The position numbers and the translations under genes are program-made. A DNA stretch of 64,000 nucleotides from NCBI GenBank assembly GCA_020744425.1, contig JAGMUV010000023.1, positions 806,001 through 870,000 on the forward strand. The letters run 5' to 3'. Of the stretch, positions 33,366 through 44,640 are shown one piece after another; within the stretch, counting starts at the first letter, position 1; each line of letters begins with the position of its first letter. The stretch comes from Dactylonectria macrodidyma (lineage: Eukaryota; Ascomycota; Sordariomycetes; Hypocreales; Nectriaceae). The notes beneath the pieces are model-generated. The model was given only the letters and a program-made list of their open reading frames with translations, was not told where the DNA came from and did not search any database.

Positions 33366-34257
33366 GATTTTGGAATGCAATTGTTCACCCAGTGAAATCT
33401 GGCGTCTCTACTAAAGAGCGGCAACAAGCGTGCGTGAAGATGATGAGTGGATTGATGAAGCAAGAAGATTGAAGAGAAGAGAAATTAGACCTAGTTATCT
33501 TATACCTCTCAGAATCCCGGAACCGGCATCGAGACCCCCAGAACGTGTAGTCGCGAAAATCATCAGAAATGATGGTTCAGTGCCGAGATCCCCCCGCATT
33601 GAGCAGGTCACGGGGCTTTAGAGCCACCAGCCTCCAAAGGCATGGTCAGGAAGTAGAATTTCTCACCACTCATGACAAGCCGGAATTTGGAAAATTTTAA
33701 CGCGACTATACCTTTAGAGGTGCGACCGTAAGCCCAGGAGTTGCCTCCAAAGGTATGGTTAAGTGACACGCTATCAAATGACATCCACAATCCCTCCACG
33801 CGGCGCCCGGATTCGCGCCCTATTGTCAACCTCCGCTGCGGGGTCGGAGATTGGGCTTCCAACGGAAAGCCGGCTGCGGGTCTGAGTTTGGATTGAGTAA
33901 TGATAACAAGTGAGAGACCGAAGCCGATAGATCGCCAAGAGCTCAAAGAGCCGGAACGGCCGGCTACAACAAGCCGGAGTTTGGAACGACCCCGGATGGA
34001 ATTGGATAAATGATAAGTTATTGGAGCTAGTGAATAGTATGGCGCAATTTGTGCATCGATTTTCAGTTATTATAACTCGTCAACGGAACGAGATTCGTGG
34101 CCATCACATAGGGAACGTCTGTCATCGCAATTTTCCTTCAATCAATCCCCAAGAAGCAATTATGCTAAGCCAATTGCCCTTTCAGGTGAGACCAACCTCG
34201 GTAGTTGATAGGGTTGACCCAACAATTGACCGCTTCTAGCTGGACCAGCCGTCCCTC
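33366..34257. promoter_or_regulatory. divergent promoter of amine oxidase and aldehyde dehydrogenase
   Basis: About 890 bp without coding signal. It contains two imperfect direct repeats: CCTCCAAAGGCATGGTCAGG near 33629 and CCTCCAAAGGTATGGTTAAG near 33745. It also has two copies of AGCCGGA(A/G)TTTGG. Their differences are transitions. Regulatory meaning is not established. Confidence 0.4.
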
Positions 34258-35770
34258 ATGCACGATAGTTCACTCTTGAACGGCGAATGGGTCCAGTCCC
34301 AGTCTAGCGAAAGCTTTGAGGTCGAAGGTGAGAGCTTCTGCAAGGTCGAGAACCCAGATGACACATTCTCTGACAGAATAATCATAGACCCAGGTACCGG
34401 AAAGCCTTTCGCCACTTGTCCCACCAACAAAGCCCCCGATGTTGAGGCATTCGTCAAGACGTCCCAGGAAGCGTTCCTCGAGTACCGTCATCTCAACCCC
34501 CGCGTGCGAGCCAAACTCATCAAGTGGCACGAGCTTATCACCAATGCTCGCGAGGACATTGCCAAGCTCGTTACCTACGAAAAGGGCAAGCTGCTCACAG
34601 AGGCCCGTGGAGAGGTTGACAATGCCCTTGGCTTTGCTTGGTGGTTTGCTGGGGAAGCGGAGAGGATCAGGAGATCAATTGTTATCCCATCCGTCTCTGA
34701 GCGACGTACTTTCGTCATCAAACAGCCCATCGGACTGTGCGTTGCACTCGTTCCATGGAGCTTCCCAGTCGCCATGATCATTCGCAAAGTCGCAGCCGCT
34801 CTCGCAGCGGGATGTAGTATAATCGTGAAGCCGTCCCGGAGACTCCTCTCAGCACACTGGCGCTTGCTGACCTTGCCCTGCACGCTGGCGTCCCACCTGG
34901 TGTTTCAATGTCATCACGACGGATAACGACAACACGCCAGCTGTTAGCGAGAGTCTCTGCAAACACCCTCTCGCACGTAAAGTGACCTTCACGGGCAGCA
35001 CTGCAGTCGGCAAGCTTATTGCTAGATATTGCACCGAAGGCCTTAAGAAGGTCACCCTTGAGCTGGGTGGTAATTGCCCCTTTATCGTTTTCGATGACGG
35101 AGACCTTGAATAGGCTGTAGCAGCTTTGATGATCCTCAAGTGACTTACCGCTGGGCAAGCTTGTACTCATGCCAATCGAGTCTATGTTCAGAGCGGCGTC
35201 TACGATAAGTTCGCAAAGATGATGCTTGAGGCTACACAAAAACTCCTCGTTGGGCACGGTGCTGAGCCTTCTAGCACTATGAGCGCGCTCACTACCCCTC
35301 GTGGCATCGAGAAGTTGGAGAAGCACATTTCCGATGCTGTTTCCAAGGGAGGCAAAGTGTTATGCGGCGGAACTCGGCCTGCGACCTGTGGCGGATACTT
35401 CTTTGAGCCCACTATTATCTCTGATATGACCTCATCCATGTTGACGACAAATGAAGAGATTTTTGGGCCGCTTCTGGGCTTGTACAAATTTGAGACGGAA
35501 GAGGAGGTTGTCAAGGCTGCAAATGATACATCCATGGGTCTCGCGTCTTACTTCTTCACTGAAAACACGGACCGAACTTGGAGGCTGCTCGAGAACCTCG
35601 AGGCAGGCATGATTAGAATGAACATGGGCAACTCGTCTGGAGCTGAGTCTCCATTTGGAGGAATCAAAGAATCAGGATATGGCAAGGAAGCTGGCAAACA
35701 CGTTGCTATCGAGGAGTACTTGATCGCGAAAACTGGTACCCTGACAGTTGATTTAGTCTCCAAGCTGTGA
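34258..35770 (+). pseudogene. aldehyde dehydrogenase (succinate-semialdehyde dehydrogenase-like), broken
   Basis: An intronless ALDH of about 500 codons with family landmarks in order: LLNGEWV, PGTGKPFATCP, LVTYEKGKLLTEARGE, PIGLCVALVPWSFPVAM, AAALAAGCSIIVKPS, VTFTGSTAVGKLI, VTLELGGN (catalytic Glu), GQACTHANRVYVQ (catalytic Cys), EEIFGPLLGL and SPFGGIKESGYGKE. It is broken by two single-base losses, near 34834 and near 34902, and by in-frame TAG at 35111 and TGA at 35141. Catalytic residues and the last 183 codons are clean, so decay looks recent. The C-terminal SKL is a PTS1. Next to the PTS1 amine oxidase it would have oxidised the resulting aldehyde. Sequencing error could explain one but hardly all four lesions. 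Confidence 0.88.
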
Positions 35771-36592
35771 GTAGGATGATGCGAGAAGTCTAAATGACTA
35801 GGAAAATGTAGTTTACTTTGATTCATATTGATAACCATTTACATTACCACTATCACACTTACCATCTGACCCATGCTCCATGATTGAAGATCATTCACAC
35901 CCATGAGACCCATCATATACTCATACACCAAGATTAGTCGTTTCTCCGACTCGACCATCTAAATCCAGTCCTTAAGGATATGATCTGCTCTGAGCAATGT
36001 ATCAATTCTTAGCTCCATTGCACAAGATTGCCGATTGTTCGACTCTGACAGATATCGCACCTAGACACGGCGGAAACGCGTCTCTGTTTCAGTCTCCAAT
36101 ATCACGCAGTGTCTGTCTAGAAGCTATCGTAAAGTTCTATAGTATCGAACCCACCTGTGGAGTACTGGTCTAGTGACGGAGTTCGAAAGAGTCCCTGGTC
36201 CGGGTCCGGGTTCGGGTGGAGACGGAAAATGGAGTTTAAACTGACCCCGCGTCCCGGTCCGGTCCGGCGCCGGCGTGTGAGTGAGTGGTGATGCGGACTT
36301 ACCTTTGAAGGCAACGCGGACAAAATCCACCCAAACGGGCTGCTACCAAACCGGGATCTGAACATGAACATGGAATAAACCCCTCTCGTAAAAGGGTGCA
36401 CATGACAAGCTGTAGCGGTATGTTTACGTAGCAGAAACTTCGGGTTACTTTAGAGGTCATGACTAAAATAAAAAGAGGGTTCTTTTCAAGAAATATGGCA
36501 CCATGTTTTGGCTGTACCTGGGTTCCTAGTCTCTCATTGACCCTTGTACGGATTCTGGTTTGCCAGGACGAGGCCCTTCAAGACGCAGGAAC
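35771..36592. other. intergenic, no gene seen
   Basis: About 820 bp containing a GC-rich stretch with repeated GGTCCGG/GGGTCCGGG units near 36190-36270. No supported coding frame. Confidence 0.4.
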
Positions 36593-38033
36593 ATGGCTAC
36601 AGATTGGCAGAGCATATCGAAATCGGCACAGGCTGAGTTGCTACAATCTCTTCCTGCAAAGTGGAAGATTGACGCAAAGTCGTATGGTGCGTTGTCTGAT
36701 GTTACTCGCGTACCTCTCATATGCGGTATCTTGAGCCAGAGGCAGATCGAGATTACCGACCTCACGGTTACAGAGCTTACACGACACATCCGATCCCATG
36801 CATTAAAGGCGACAGAGGTTCTAGAGGCATCGCCACACGGGCTGCCATTTCTCATCAGCTTGTAAGCTACCAAACGCATGTGCTGACAACGACGCAGGTG
36901 TTTTAATTGACCGACTGGTTCTACGAAGAAGCTCTTGAGCATGCAAGAAGCCTCGATGAAATTCTCGATAAGGTCGGTGAGCCATTGGGCCCTCTACATG
37001 GCATCCCAGTTGCTCTCAAGGTACAGAGCAAATCATCAAGTCAATTTTGTCATTCTCCATTAGGCTAACGAGGTACTCTCAAGGATACTTACAGCGTCAA
37101 AGGCCGTATTACGACGCGAGGCTACGTCATCAACAAAGCTGTACCGGTAGTGTCAGACCACGACTCTGGCGTTGTTCGAATCATCCGCGATGCAGGCGCC
37201 GTCTTCTTCTGCAGAACCACCATGACCCAGACTGGGTTCATCCTGGAGACCGTCAGCAACCTCTGGGGCGGCACCCTCAACCCATACAACAGACGCCTGG
37301 GTGCGGGAGGCAGTTCTGGAGGAGATGGCGCATTGATTGCCATGAAGGGATGTCCCATTGCACCATCGACTGACATCGGTGGCTCTATCCGTGCTCCAGC
37401 CGCTTTCAATGGTCTATATGGAATTCGACCTACAGCGATGTGTGTTCCCAAAAACCTCTGGGAGGGCACCATGACTGGGCAAATGTCAACCAGGGACTTT
37501 GCAGGCCCCGTCTGCCACTCGATGGACGACGTCCGGCTCTTCACTCAGCTTTTAATAACGAACAAGCAGGCTCGATACGATACCAATGCAGTTCCCGTCC
37601 CGTGGAGGCAAATTACGTTGCCGGAAAAGCTTTCCATCGGTATCATGAAGTGGGATCGCGTCGTAATGCCTCAACCACCGGTCCTCAGAGCGAATTGAAC
37701 CTACCAAACAGGTACTTTGGGGTGCTGGATACGAAGGTTTGACCATGAGCAACCAGTCGACCAACGCCGTGTGCTAACGAATCGGCAGTGGTCGAGTTTG
37801 AACCTCCATTCGATTGCTGGGAGCTGGCCAAGTGCAACGTATGTTCCCCTCGCCTTCGGAATAGCGACCACTAGAACTAATCATGAGTGGCTCGACATCA
37901 ACTTCTAAATGGGGGGTGAAGATACTCTCCGCATGGTTGAGGCCACCGGGGAGCCTCTTGTTCCAGCCTTCGCCGAGCTTCTGAAAGTCTACAACACAAG
38001 GTGTCTTGCTGCTTCAGAAGTATTGAAGGTACG
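36593..38033 (+). pseudogene. amidase (acetamidase-like, amidase signature family), broken
   Basis: The gene starts cleanly (MATDWQSISKSAQAELL; ITDLTVTELTRHI) and keeps amidase signature elements: DTYSVKGRITTRGY, GAGGSSGGDGALIAMKG with the catalytic Ser pair region, PSTDIGGSIRAPAAFNGLYGIRPT, and RDFAGPVCHSMDDVR. It is interrupted by a frameshift near 36827, an in-frame TAA at 36904 after an intron, and a one-base gain near 37695. Small introns can still be recognised. After GGEDTLRMVEATGEPLVPAF homology ends at about 38030, so the C-terminal part is missing. Family members hydrolyse small amides to acid and ammonia, which fits the nearby amine oxidase and aldehyde dehydrogenase as a nitrogen-scavenging group. 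Confidence 0.85.
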
Positions 38034-38531
38034 TTCCACTTATATCAGTTTCCAGGAAGCAGAATTGAATTTCCGAAATCTAGCTAAACCTGAAAATGAG
38101 AGCTTTCAAGGTTCTCTTTGCCAATGCGGCTACTGCGTTTACTGCTTGATCTTTTGCCTTAGCGGTCTATTAGGCTGTTGCGGTTAACTGGTAATTATAA
38201 TAAGTCCATAGTGCCTTGGATTCTTGTTACAATAGGTCTAAGGACGTAACTTTCTTTATTAGTGGAAACTACATGACATACTTTGGTTAGATGGACCGCC
38301 ACGGTGATGCAAGGATCGCAACGTGCCAATGATCCATATGGTTCTGTGATTTAAAGCATGTACCGGTACACTAACTTATTGTCTATCTTCCATCATTGGG
38401 TCGTTGATAGGCAGGATTAAATTCATCTATTTCAATCCCTGCCGCTTTCCGGACCCTATGCGGAGTCTTGTCGTTCTCTCGCCCAAACGGATTTGGACCA
38501 TTGCCGTAGATGAACTCTTCAGCTGCTCGAC
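38034..38531. other. intergenic, no gene seen
   Basis: Residual sequence after the truncated amidase and the 3' flank of the F-box gene. Confidence 0.35.
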
Positions 38532-40022
38532 TCAGCCATATGGACTTGCCAGGCCTCCGAACAACAAATCAATACGGAGGGTGATGCTGGGCCTCTCCTT
38601 GGCAGGTCGATGACGCCAGTCCAACGTGTCGCGCATCTCGCAAAGTAGACCTCTGTAATGGCCACCGGTATCCAAGAACTTGAGGAAGCTTAGATCGACT
38701 GACCGCACTGTCGATGGCAGCTCGGAGAGCAGGGACATGACGTCGGACTGCATTACCATGAAGCCCGAGAGACCCAAATGTTGAAGCCGCGGCCACTTGT
38801 CGATAGGGAAAATAGTGCGCAGCGGGACGAAATGCTCAATAGATCCGCCACTTGCCCGGTCTATACGGCGGCCACCTGGGTCGCGTCTGACATTTGTGTG
38901 TAGGCTCATATGTTGCAGGTCTTTTGCCTCAGCTAGTGCAAGTTGCAGGTAACCGTTGCGATAGGAGGACCAACCCTGATCCTCTAGCCCGCCAACCATG
39001 AGTGAGAGATGGAGGTGGCGAAAACCAGGGCGTTGAAGCAGTTTGACTAAATTGTTGTACTCTTCGTTCGGTTGGTCAAAGATGTGACAGTTCACCCCCG
39101 TGTTGAGACGGTGAACATTGACGACGAATTCCGAAACGTTGTGCTGCTGCTCCTGTGCTAGTATGCGCGTGACGACGCGAAATCCTCGCCACTGGTTCTT
39201 CATGGCCTCATTGCCGGGTCCTTCGCTATTCCAGAGATGTGCCTCCGGTTCGTCATGTTCTATAGTAGGCCAGGTGCGTGGAATCAGGTAGTTGAAGCCG
39301 TAGGGGAAGCTCCGAATCATGGGCGTCTGATATAGCGGCGAAAACAGGAAACCATGTGTTGCGGGTGTAATTGTGACTCTTGTGAGCGAGTGAAAGCGCT
39401 CCAACCCATACCGAAAGGCGTCGATATCGGCGCCAGACGCCAACACTTCGTCCTGCTGTTGCATCAACTTCTGGTAGTAGTCCCACGATGCCTTGTAGGG
39501 CAGCTGTTCCTCAAGCTGCTTCTCTCTTGCAGCATCGCCGATGGGGTCCCCCTCACAAAGCGCACGGCCTCTCATCTCTTCGGCGTTGGCCTCGCATTGC
39601 CTCTCAAACCACTCCGGGTATCCGCCCGAATCGTCATCCCAGTCGTCATCGAGTTCAGGATCCTCTGGTTCCCAGCTCTTGAGGCGAGCGTCGTCCCAGA
39701 TGACCTCAGTGACACCCATGCGGAATGTCTCGTGATCGGCAATGGCACGGAAAACTTCAACATTTCGTGAGTTGGCCGATATGAAGACGCGGTCGATGCG
39801 GAGGTGCGCCCTGTCCCGGAGGAAGCGGCATGCTAACCGTAGACACTTCAGATCGCGGTTGGGCAGATGGGACAGAATGGCATTCAAAAACTCAGCAGGG
39901 AGACGCACAAGAGACCCTGGTTGCTCTGTGGGTGTGGAAGTCATGGGGTGTGTGCTTCGTAGGTGTGATGAACTGAAGGTGATGATGGATGGAATGAAGA
40001 GGTGAAGGTCTGTGGGTTGCAT
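38532..40022 (-). CDS. F-box protein
   Basis: An intronless ORF of about 496 aa. The F-box lies near residues 35-75: LVRLPAEFLNAILSHLPNRD followed by LKCLRLACRFLRDRAHLRI, the usual LPxEhhxxIhxxLxxxDLxxLRLxCRxhR pattern. The remaining 420 residues are an acidic segment (WEPEDPELDDDWDDD) and leucine-rich-repeat-like sequence without named repeats (LQHLGLSGFMVMQSDVMSLL), typical of fungal F-box proteins that dock substrates to SCF ubiquitin ligases. ATG 39944 (MTSTPTEQPGSL) is an equally good start and places the F-box closer to the N-terminus. Target is unknown. Confidence 0.85.
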   Translation of the reverse strand: MQPTDLHLFIPSIITFSSSHLRSTHPMTSTPTEQPGSLVRLPAEFLNAILSHLPNRDLKCLRLACRFLRDRAHLRIDRVFISANSRNVEVFRAIADHETFRMGVTEVIWDDARLKSWEPEDPELDDDWDDDSGGYPEWFERQCEANAEEMRGRALCEGDPIGDAAREKQLEEQLPYKASWDYYQKLMQQQDEVLASGADIDAFRYGLERFHSLTRVTITPATHGFLFSPLYQTPMIRSFPYGFNYLIPRTWPTIEHDEPEAHLWNSEGPGNEAMKNQWRGFRVVTRILAQEQQHNVSEFVVNVHRLNTGVNCHIFDQPNEEYNNLVKLLQRPGFRHLHLSLMVGGLEDQGWSSYRNGYLQLALAEAKDLQHMSLHTNVRRDPGGRRIDRASGGSIEHFVPLRTIFPIDKWPRLQHLGLSGFMVMQSDVMSLLSELPSTVRSVDLSFLKFLDTGGHYRGLLCEMRDTLDWRHRPAKERPSITLRIDLLFGGLASPYG

Positions 40023-40291
40023 CACTCAATCAGCGTGCTTAATGCTTGTGCTTTAGTGACCGCTGGAAAATACAGGGACCGACTAAGTTAGCGGTTAATC
40101 AACATGGCCAGTGACAATTTGCACTAATTAATGAACGGGTTGCGGGAGGGACAGACCAAGGCGGCGCTTGACAAGGGTCCACCTATGTGCAATTTGAAAC
40201 CCCGGGGAGCAAGGTTGCAGTCAGTAGGGCTGAACTTTCCACGTCTCCATCAATGGCCAGATCTCTCTTCTTCCTTTCAGCCATGATGCTC

Positions 40292-41778
40292 TTAAATACC
40301 CACACAAACATACACGTTCGCCTGCAGGCCGGAGCAATCCGAGTTGACAGCAGGATTCCAAGAATATAAGGCAGATAGAGCGATGCCAAGAGATTGTGCA
40401 AGGTCATAGCAGCCATCACCTGATACAACCTTGTAAAAGCTTTTGCAGGATTCAGTCATGCCAGACTGAACCGGGCTCGGCGTGGAGATAGCTGTCGCAG
40501 TCGTCGACGTGCTTGACACGCAGCCATTGGTGGTCTTAGTAGCAGTGATGCCTGTAGTAGTGACAGAAGATGCAAAGCCCGAGATGCCGGCAGGTACACC
40601 GTTGGCGTAGATAGAAAGGCAGTAATATGTGCCGAGTGACATTTTCGAGCAATCTTGACCGACAGACGGGTTCATGACATAGAACTCGTCAAAGGTAAAG
40701 TACCAAGCCTTCAGTATGTTTTTGCATGTATCGTAATCGCTCGGCGTATACCACCAGGTGCAGTTGGCTATTTCTCCGGCCGCACGAGGGCTGGGGGGAG
40801 TGACGATTTCAACAGTATCTGATGCTATCGAGCTGTGCGTTAACGGTGTGGCCGATTAGGCGGATTCAAACGGGCCCAAGAGTCAAGAGTCAACACTAAC
40901 CTTCTGTGGGTTCCGATAGGCGAATACAGTACGAAGAACTCGTTGCCAGCGTACAGGAATACGCAAAGTCAAGGCTGGTGGTTGCTGTTGCCGTCCCGCT
41001 CGCCGCGGCAGTGGTTTCCAATCCATCAACACAACCACAAAGCTCGTTCAAAAACTGATCATCTTTGGCGATGGATGGGTTCCAAAGTACGAAATCCTTG
41101 GATTGTTAGCTTGGAGATATGCGTATAGAGGCGCGTAATGGAGATGGAGATATAGCCAAAACTCAACCATCCCTACATAGGAGACGTACTTCGGGTTCAA
41201 CTCCAAAGGTGATGGCCAACAGCCAGCAATCTGCGGCGTCATCGTATATAAATCCAGCAAACCAAATATATCTGCAAACAGAGTTAGTAGAAACTCCCAT
41301 CCTTTAGAATTTTTGTGTCCCTACGAGTAACAGTCTACACGCGTGTTGTTGGCAAGGGGGATGACTGATTCAGACGACGAATATCCCGCTAGGAGATCGA
41401 CGTACGGCACCTCCTGGGTGGTAGGCGTCTTGACAAGAGTTGGACGCATGCTCGAGCCGCCATATCCTGGATATGTTGTGATTTCCTCAAATGGCTGCAC
41501 GCAATAATAATAGTCTAGCCAGAGGTTGGTGCAGTTTGCCCAGACCTGAGGGTTTAAGAAGAGACTGCCAGTGTGGAAGTATGAGCTATGATGCACGGGA
41601 ACTGGGTAGAGGAAGCTCACAAATCATCTAGAGTGATGCCAGAGTTCGTTATGAGCGTGGAACATTCATCTCCCGCGGAGACTAGGTAATATTCTCCGCA
41701 CTGAGAGTTAGTATTGTCGGGAATTGGAGTTGGGACCGCCCTAGTTAGCTTCCTCGACGACGATGATTCTAGCGGCAT
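40292..41778 (-). CDS. multi-LysM domain protein
   Basis: Five exons (41778-41621, 41564-41325, 41271-41190, 41096-40901, 40824-40292) give about 402 aa. LysM-like modules occur at CGEYYLVSAGDECSTLI to DDFLFLNPQVWANC, at CWLLAITFGVEPEDFVLWNP, at DTCKNILKAWYFTFDEFYVMNPSV, and at the C-terminus CKSFYKVVSGDGCYDLAQSL to SWNPAVNSDC. Paired cysteines and LDYYYC/LGTYYCLSI strands are typical of secreted fungal LysM proteins that bind chitin. No signal peptide is present at this ATG (MPLESSSSRKLTRAV), so an upstream exon is probably missing. The gene is divergent from a chitinase fragment. Family roles are sequestering chitin oligomers from plant immunity or protecting hyphae; a self-regulatory role is also possible. 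Confidence 0.82.
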
Positions 41779-42257
41779 AAAGACAATTGACCTTCCGGAA
41801 GTAAGTGCTTTGCAAGACGTGTGAAGAATGCCAGACTAACAATACGATACTACAGATGTCCATAGTGCACAACACCATGGCACGTTTCAAATTCTTTTCA
41901 GACAGCGGGCCTTGTACAAAGTTACGATATTTCGTAAGCAAATGCACTACAAGCCATGACGATCAACATCTGACCAAACCAGAACACGCGTTTACCAAAC
42001 TGTTGAGAATGCGTAAGTCCACTCACGTTGGCAAACGAACAAGATCAATCCAATAATTAAAACATTAATAGAGACAGCGTTGGATGGGGGGTTACGACGG
42101 CGAAGCTAACCTCGCTTACGACATAGCATGTATTTCCTTCATGTTGCTTCAGTTTACCGAGAATCACTAACCTTTTATAGCAATCGCCCAGCAGTGGAGA
42201 TGTATGCTATATTGATACAGATACTCTCACCAAGAGGGCCAACAAACATCTTGCTGG

Positions 42258-43848
42258 ATGGGACTAGCCCTCGAGGGAAGTGCAAAACTCAAAGACGCAT
42301 TGGGCTACGAAACCGATGCATATGTGAACAAACGGTTGAAGGCCGATTGCTGTGACCAGCCATCCTGTGCCACATGCTTCGATGGAGAAGCTCCGGGGAA
42401 CTGCTGCGGCTGCGTCTCCATGGACGAGGTGCATGGCTACGCCGACATTGAGGCGTGCGAGACTTGCGATGGTGACGATGGGAGCTGGCCAGGAAGCGGA
42501 GGAGTCGCTTCGAGGAGAGACATGGGCAACTTGGAGGAACTCGACATTGACGAGGACCCCGACAGTGACACCTACCACGAGTTGCATGAGCGTGGGCCTG
42601 GCTCAGCAACCATGTCAAACAAATATGTCAGTGTCTGCGGAGCGCGGTACTGGGTTAACGAGCCATATCGCTATCCCACCTTTCCGGCAGACCCAAGTTT
42701 GCCGTGGGAGAACATCAACAACAACAAGTGGGAGGATATCAGCCGATACTGGGGCAACGCGTCGGCCGACTGCTCCAACTGGGAGGTGACGGATTTGACG
42801 ACGGCCGATACGTCAACTTGGCGAGCGGGACTACAGTTCGAGCGAAATACCAAAGTACCCACCTTGAATCCCCTCACTCTCCATCAAGTACGACACCTGC
42901 TAACAGCTATTTCTGCGTGTAGCCAAGCACGTCTTTGAGGGCCAGGTACTGGGCGACTTTTTCTCCAGTTGGATGACCACGAGCACATTCAAGGGCCACA
43001 CTCCCGCTCCGACAAGTCCCAAAGGCAAGGTTACTTGCAAGTGGGTAAGTAAATGGATTCTCAGGGAAGAGTCACACTACCCGTGGGAACTAGATCAGGA
43101 GGAGGATAGCTTTATTCATCTGTTATTGGCTGAGCTGGGCAACGAGAGTCATCTGGACCGCCTGACTTTTTATTTAGCGCGGCCAAACATGAAGAAAGGC
43201 ACTGTCAGGGAACTGCACACCTTTCATTCTCACCGCCTCGCTGACAAATTCCAGATGTTCTCGGGCAAACAACCAACAAGCGAGACCAAGTACAAGTCGA
43301 TGGGCAACGACGAACAACTTCAGTCGGTCAAAGAACTTGGTAAGCGTCTCCTCTCCTCCTTGATAGACCCAACCGTTTGCCAGAGGCCCCTATTCGTTTT
43401 CTAACTATTTACTCCAACAGGGATGACCTTTTCGTACCTGAACAACAAGAATGTATGGAAGGCGTTCTGCGCCACGTACGAAGCGATTTACGAACATCTC
43501 GGCGACTTCGACACGTGGTATGCAACGAACCGCAATGGAGACATAGACGTTTCCCTACAGTCAGAATGGAATAAATATGTTCGTGCCGTGTTGGATTCGC
43601 TAGTTAGGCGATCCCGCGCCTCGTTTGATATGATGGAGGGCTATAAGAAGTAGGTTGCCATTTTCTCCTGCTCAACCCCAAACTTTCGATCCTTGCCTTG
43701 GAGCCTGAGTGCGACCAAGATTATGATGCTGACATTAATTTATAGGGCCGTGGATTCTACCCATAAGCCGTTTTGGGACAAGTGGCAGACAAATCTTTTG
43801 AACCGAGCGAGTATCAAGATAGATGGGACATGCCCAAACCTGGATTAG
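42258..43848 (+). CDS. C-terminal part of a killer-toxin-like class V chitinase, catalytic domain absent
   Basis: Exons 42258-42854, 42928-43339, 43421-43649 and 43746-43848 give about 446 aa. The sequence matches the conserved non-catalytic C-terminal region of large LysM/CBM18 subgroup-C chitinases: GYETDAYVNKRLKADCC, CFDGEAPGNCCGC, VCGARYWVNEPYRYP, WEDISRYWGNASADCSNW, HVFEGQVLGDFFSSW and HLDRLTFYLARPNMKKGTV. The GH18 domain (DxxDxDxE) is not found upstream, where the oppositely oriented LysM gene lies. Just before 42258 a same-style open frame ending KRANKHLAGWD is one base out of register, suggesting a frameshift or missing intron. The piece may be a 5'-truncated pseudogene or a stand-alone derivative; its own frame and splice sites are intact. 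Confidence 0.72.
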
Positions 43849-43955
43849 CCGAGGAAGTCAGGGAAAGGGCACAACTCCTGAGGCGTCTTGATGAGTATTT
43901 AGACGCTGAAGTAATGGACGAATTTTGCACCGCAAGCCTGGGAACGAACAAGACC

Positions 43956-44640
43956 CTATTTCGTCTCGGCATACACCTCCAACGCATCATGCAACCGCCC
44001 GAAAAGACCCTCATGCCAACTTGCCACCTCGTCCCATTCACTGTCCGGTAGACTTGCGCGCATCATCCGCAACCACGCAGCGACGATGAAGTCGGCGCAG
44101 CTAACCCTTGCTCCGAGTATAATCGGCCCGCTGGTATCCCTCAAGAACAGCTCACCCAGGCCGCCCAGCATGTTCCGGAACGATTGCTTAACCTTCTCCG
44201 GCGCCTCACCAACTAAGGCAAAGTCCTAGCACGTAATGCTAGCGCGCTGCACGAATTCCGCCTTATTGGCCTAAGCACTGGCTGGATTGAACGGAAAGCC
44301 CTAGACCGTCAGCTGCATATATGCGGTAAAGGCCGCGTCGATGGTGACGTTGAACTTGGCGTACTCGAGAAATGCACTCTTAGAACACTCCGATAGCGGT
44401 ATAAGCAGCCTAGACTGAGCATGAAGTCGTAGTTGAGCGTCTGGGGCGGGAAAAGGTCACCTGCGCCCGAGTTCGGATACGTCTTCTGCAGGTAGACGGC
44501 TATATCGAACGAGTCGCCAACTAACGACTCAGTGGCGGGATCCTCGATGATAGGCAGCATCAAGAAGTCATATTCGGGCTTGGCATTCGGGCCATTCGGG
44601 TCCAGCATCTCGGACGACCCGGTATGGGGCCACTAACGGA
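43956..44640 (-). pseudogene. glutathione S-transferase, broken
   Basis: The N-terminal thioredoxin-like part is recognisable at 44608-44400 (LPIIEDPATESLVGDSFDIAVYLQKTYP, split here by nothing but later by a frame change near 44385). The C-terminal helical part follows at 44171-43956 (GARVSCADFIVAAWLRMMRA, WHEGLFGRLHDALEVY). Between them in-frame TAG and a frameshift interrupt the gene, with TAG placed where Gln or Trp is expected. The first strand and catalytic region are not recognisable. The family conjugates glutathione to electrophiles (etherase-like fungal GSTs). Its 5' end lies in a segment duplicated at 51.0 kb. Confidence 0.75.
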
